DNA from: Campylobacter sp. MIT 97-5078
GTDB taxonomy: Bacteria; Campylobacterota; Campylobacteria; Campylobacterales; Campylobacteraceae
DNA length: 64,000 nt
Direction: 5' to 3'
Assembly (NCBI RefSeq): GCF_006864455.1
Contig: NZ_QHLK01000002.1
Location: 1 to 64,000 of the forward strand
The notes below the pieces were generated by a model that was not told the DNA's origin, made no database searches, and saw only the letters and a program-made list of their open reading frames with translations. A program made the translations under genes and the position numbers. Below are positions 63,297 through 64,000 of the stretch, one piece after another (position 1 is the stretch's first letter; each line of letters opens with the position of its first letter).

Positions 63297-64000
63297 ATGG
63301 CTTTTGATTATGATGAATATTTACGCGTAGATAAGATGCCTACACAATGGTGCTGGGGCTGTGGAGATGGAGTGGTTTTAAAATGTATCATCAGAGCAGT
63401 GCAAAAGATAGGCTGGAAGATGGATGATGTGTGTTTAGTTTCTGGTATTGGCTGTTCTGGGCGTATGAGTTCTTATGTGAATTGTAACACTGTTCATACA
63501 ACGCATGGCAGGGCTATTGCTTATGCCACAGGCATAAAGTTGGCAAATCCAAACAAAAAAGTCATCGTGGTAAGTGGAGACGGCGATACTTTGGCAATTG
63601 GTGGCAATCATACCATACATGGTTGCAGACGTAATATAGACTTAACTCATATTTTAATTAACAACTTCATTTATGGACTTACAAATTCGCAAACTTCGCC
63701 TACAACTCCGCTTGGTTTTTACACAGTTACAGCTCAAAAGGGCAATATCGATCCAAATTTTGACGCATGTAAGCTTACTATCGCAGCTGGTGCAAGTTTT
63801 GTTGCAAGAGGAAATGTTATCGAAGCAACTAAGCTTGAAAATCTCATTTATAAAGCCTTAGCTCATAATGGCTATAGCTTTGTTGATGTTTTTTCAAACT
63901 GCCACATTAACTTAGGACGCAAAAACAAGATGGGTGAAGCTGTGCAAATGCTTGATTGGATTAAGGGCAGGGTTGTGGATAAGGATAAATTTGAAAAGAT
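63297..64000 (+). CDS. oorB: 2-oxoglutarate:acceptor oxidoreductase, beta subunit, 3' end outside window
   Basis: Starts at ATG 63297, one base after the oorA stop, behind TAAGGAGAATTTATAAA, and is still open at the window end (234 codons seen). PTQWCWGCGDGVVLK has the cluster-ligand-like Cys pair, VSGIGCSGRMSSYVN follows, and VVSGDGDTLAIGGNH is the TPP-binding motif (GDG...N). The last subunit, OorC, would follow outside. Confidence 0.95.
   Translation, partial: MAFDYDEYLRVDKMPTQWCWGCGDGVVLKCIIRAVQKIGWKMDDVCLVSGIGCSGRMSSYVNCNTVHTTHGRAIAYATGIKLANPNKKVIVVSGDGDTLAIGGNHTIHGCRRNIDLTHILINNFIYGLTNSQTSPTTPLGFYTVTAQKGNIDPNFDACKLTIAAGASFVARGNVIEATKLENLIYKALAHNGYSFVDVFSNCHINLGRKNKMGEAVQMLDWIKGRVVDKDKFEK

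Noticed and set aside
1-64000. CRISPR arrays, tRNA/rRNA genes, insertion sequences, prophage
   Set aside because: No regularly spaced repeats, cloverleaf-like or rRNA-like sequence, transposase or phage structural genes were seen on either strand.

Overview
The window is AT-rich, tightly packed bacterial DNA from a thermotolerant Campylobacter close to, but not the same as, C. jejuni. Three things point there: the oorDAB 2-oxoglutarate:acceptor oxidoreductase genes with a monomeric isocitrate dehydrogenase; the gene order hemH / oxidoreductase / aminotransferase / alaS / maf / pbpA / clpB / csoR-like / ctpA / purC-purS-purQ / plsC / htpG, which I remember as C. jejuni Cj0503-Cj0520 (locus numbers here are from memory); and many G or C homopolymer tracts of 10-13 bases, the usual contingency (phase-variation) switches of this genus. 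I see no rRNA, tRNA, CRISPR array, prophage or intact insertion sequence.

Region 1 (1-11.3 kb, + strand) is a capsule O-methyl phosphoramidate (MeOPN) locus in the same order as Cj1421-Cj1415: a transferase-like protein cut by the window edge, two methyltransferases, L-glutamine kinase, a CDP-glutamine amidate hydrolase, a cytidylyltransferase, a CysC-like kinase and a second transferase. metK and an FkbM-like methyltransferase follow. Three genes carry tracts: the first methyltransferase (G10) and second transferase (G12) are frame-broken (OFF), and the FkbM-like gene (C13) is ON. Region 2 (11.3-19.2 kb, - strand) holds hisH-hisA-hisF-hisIE without hisG/D/B, a Na/Pi cotransporter, a small membrane protein, a rhodanese and htpG.

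Region 3 (19.2-24.6 kb) is a decayed accessory island between htpG and plsC. It contains a probable flagellar-secreted protein, an EF-hand protein, two proteins with a Sec-type signal followed by a bacteriocin-type double-glycine leader (62 bp of leader DNA nearly identical between them, each mature part with a CX6C pair), the C-terminal stump of what looks like a C39 double-glycine peptidase, and a phase-OFF FkbM methyltransferase. I regard the leader/peptidase relic as the most novel item.

Region 4 (24.7-29.9 kb) is plsC, an SH3 periplasmic protein, purQ-purS-purC, ctpA and a CsoR-type repressor. Region 5 (30-37.3 kb, - strand) is a surface-polysaccharide cassette that I cannot assign to a known sugar. 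It has four nucleotidyltransferase domains (one fused to a LicA/choline-kinase-like domain), two HAD phosphatases, a GDPD-like phosphodiesterase, a cupin and a putative glycosyltransferase. It is split into three modules, each with its own TATAAT and a G tract within the first ~17 codons. In two modules the tract lies in a short leader ORF whose in-frame version stops next to the start of the first enzyme.

Region 6 (37.3-48.8 kb) is clpB with a consensus promoter overlapped by a HAIR-like operator, a TRL-like lipoprotein, pbpA, maf, alaS, an aminotransferase, an oxidoreductase and hemH. Region 7 (49-64 kb) is a large FAD/Fe-S D-lactate-dehydrogenase-type protein, pbpB, fliE-flgC-flgB with a sigma-54 promoter, mltG, an AsmA-like protein, icd, mdh and oorD-oorA-oorB (cut by the window end). 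sucCD, which I expect between mdh and oorD, is absent.
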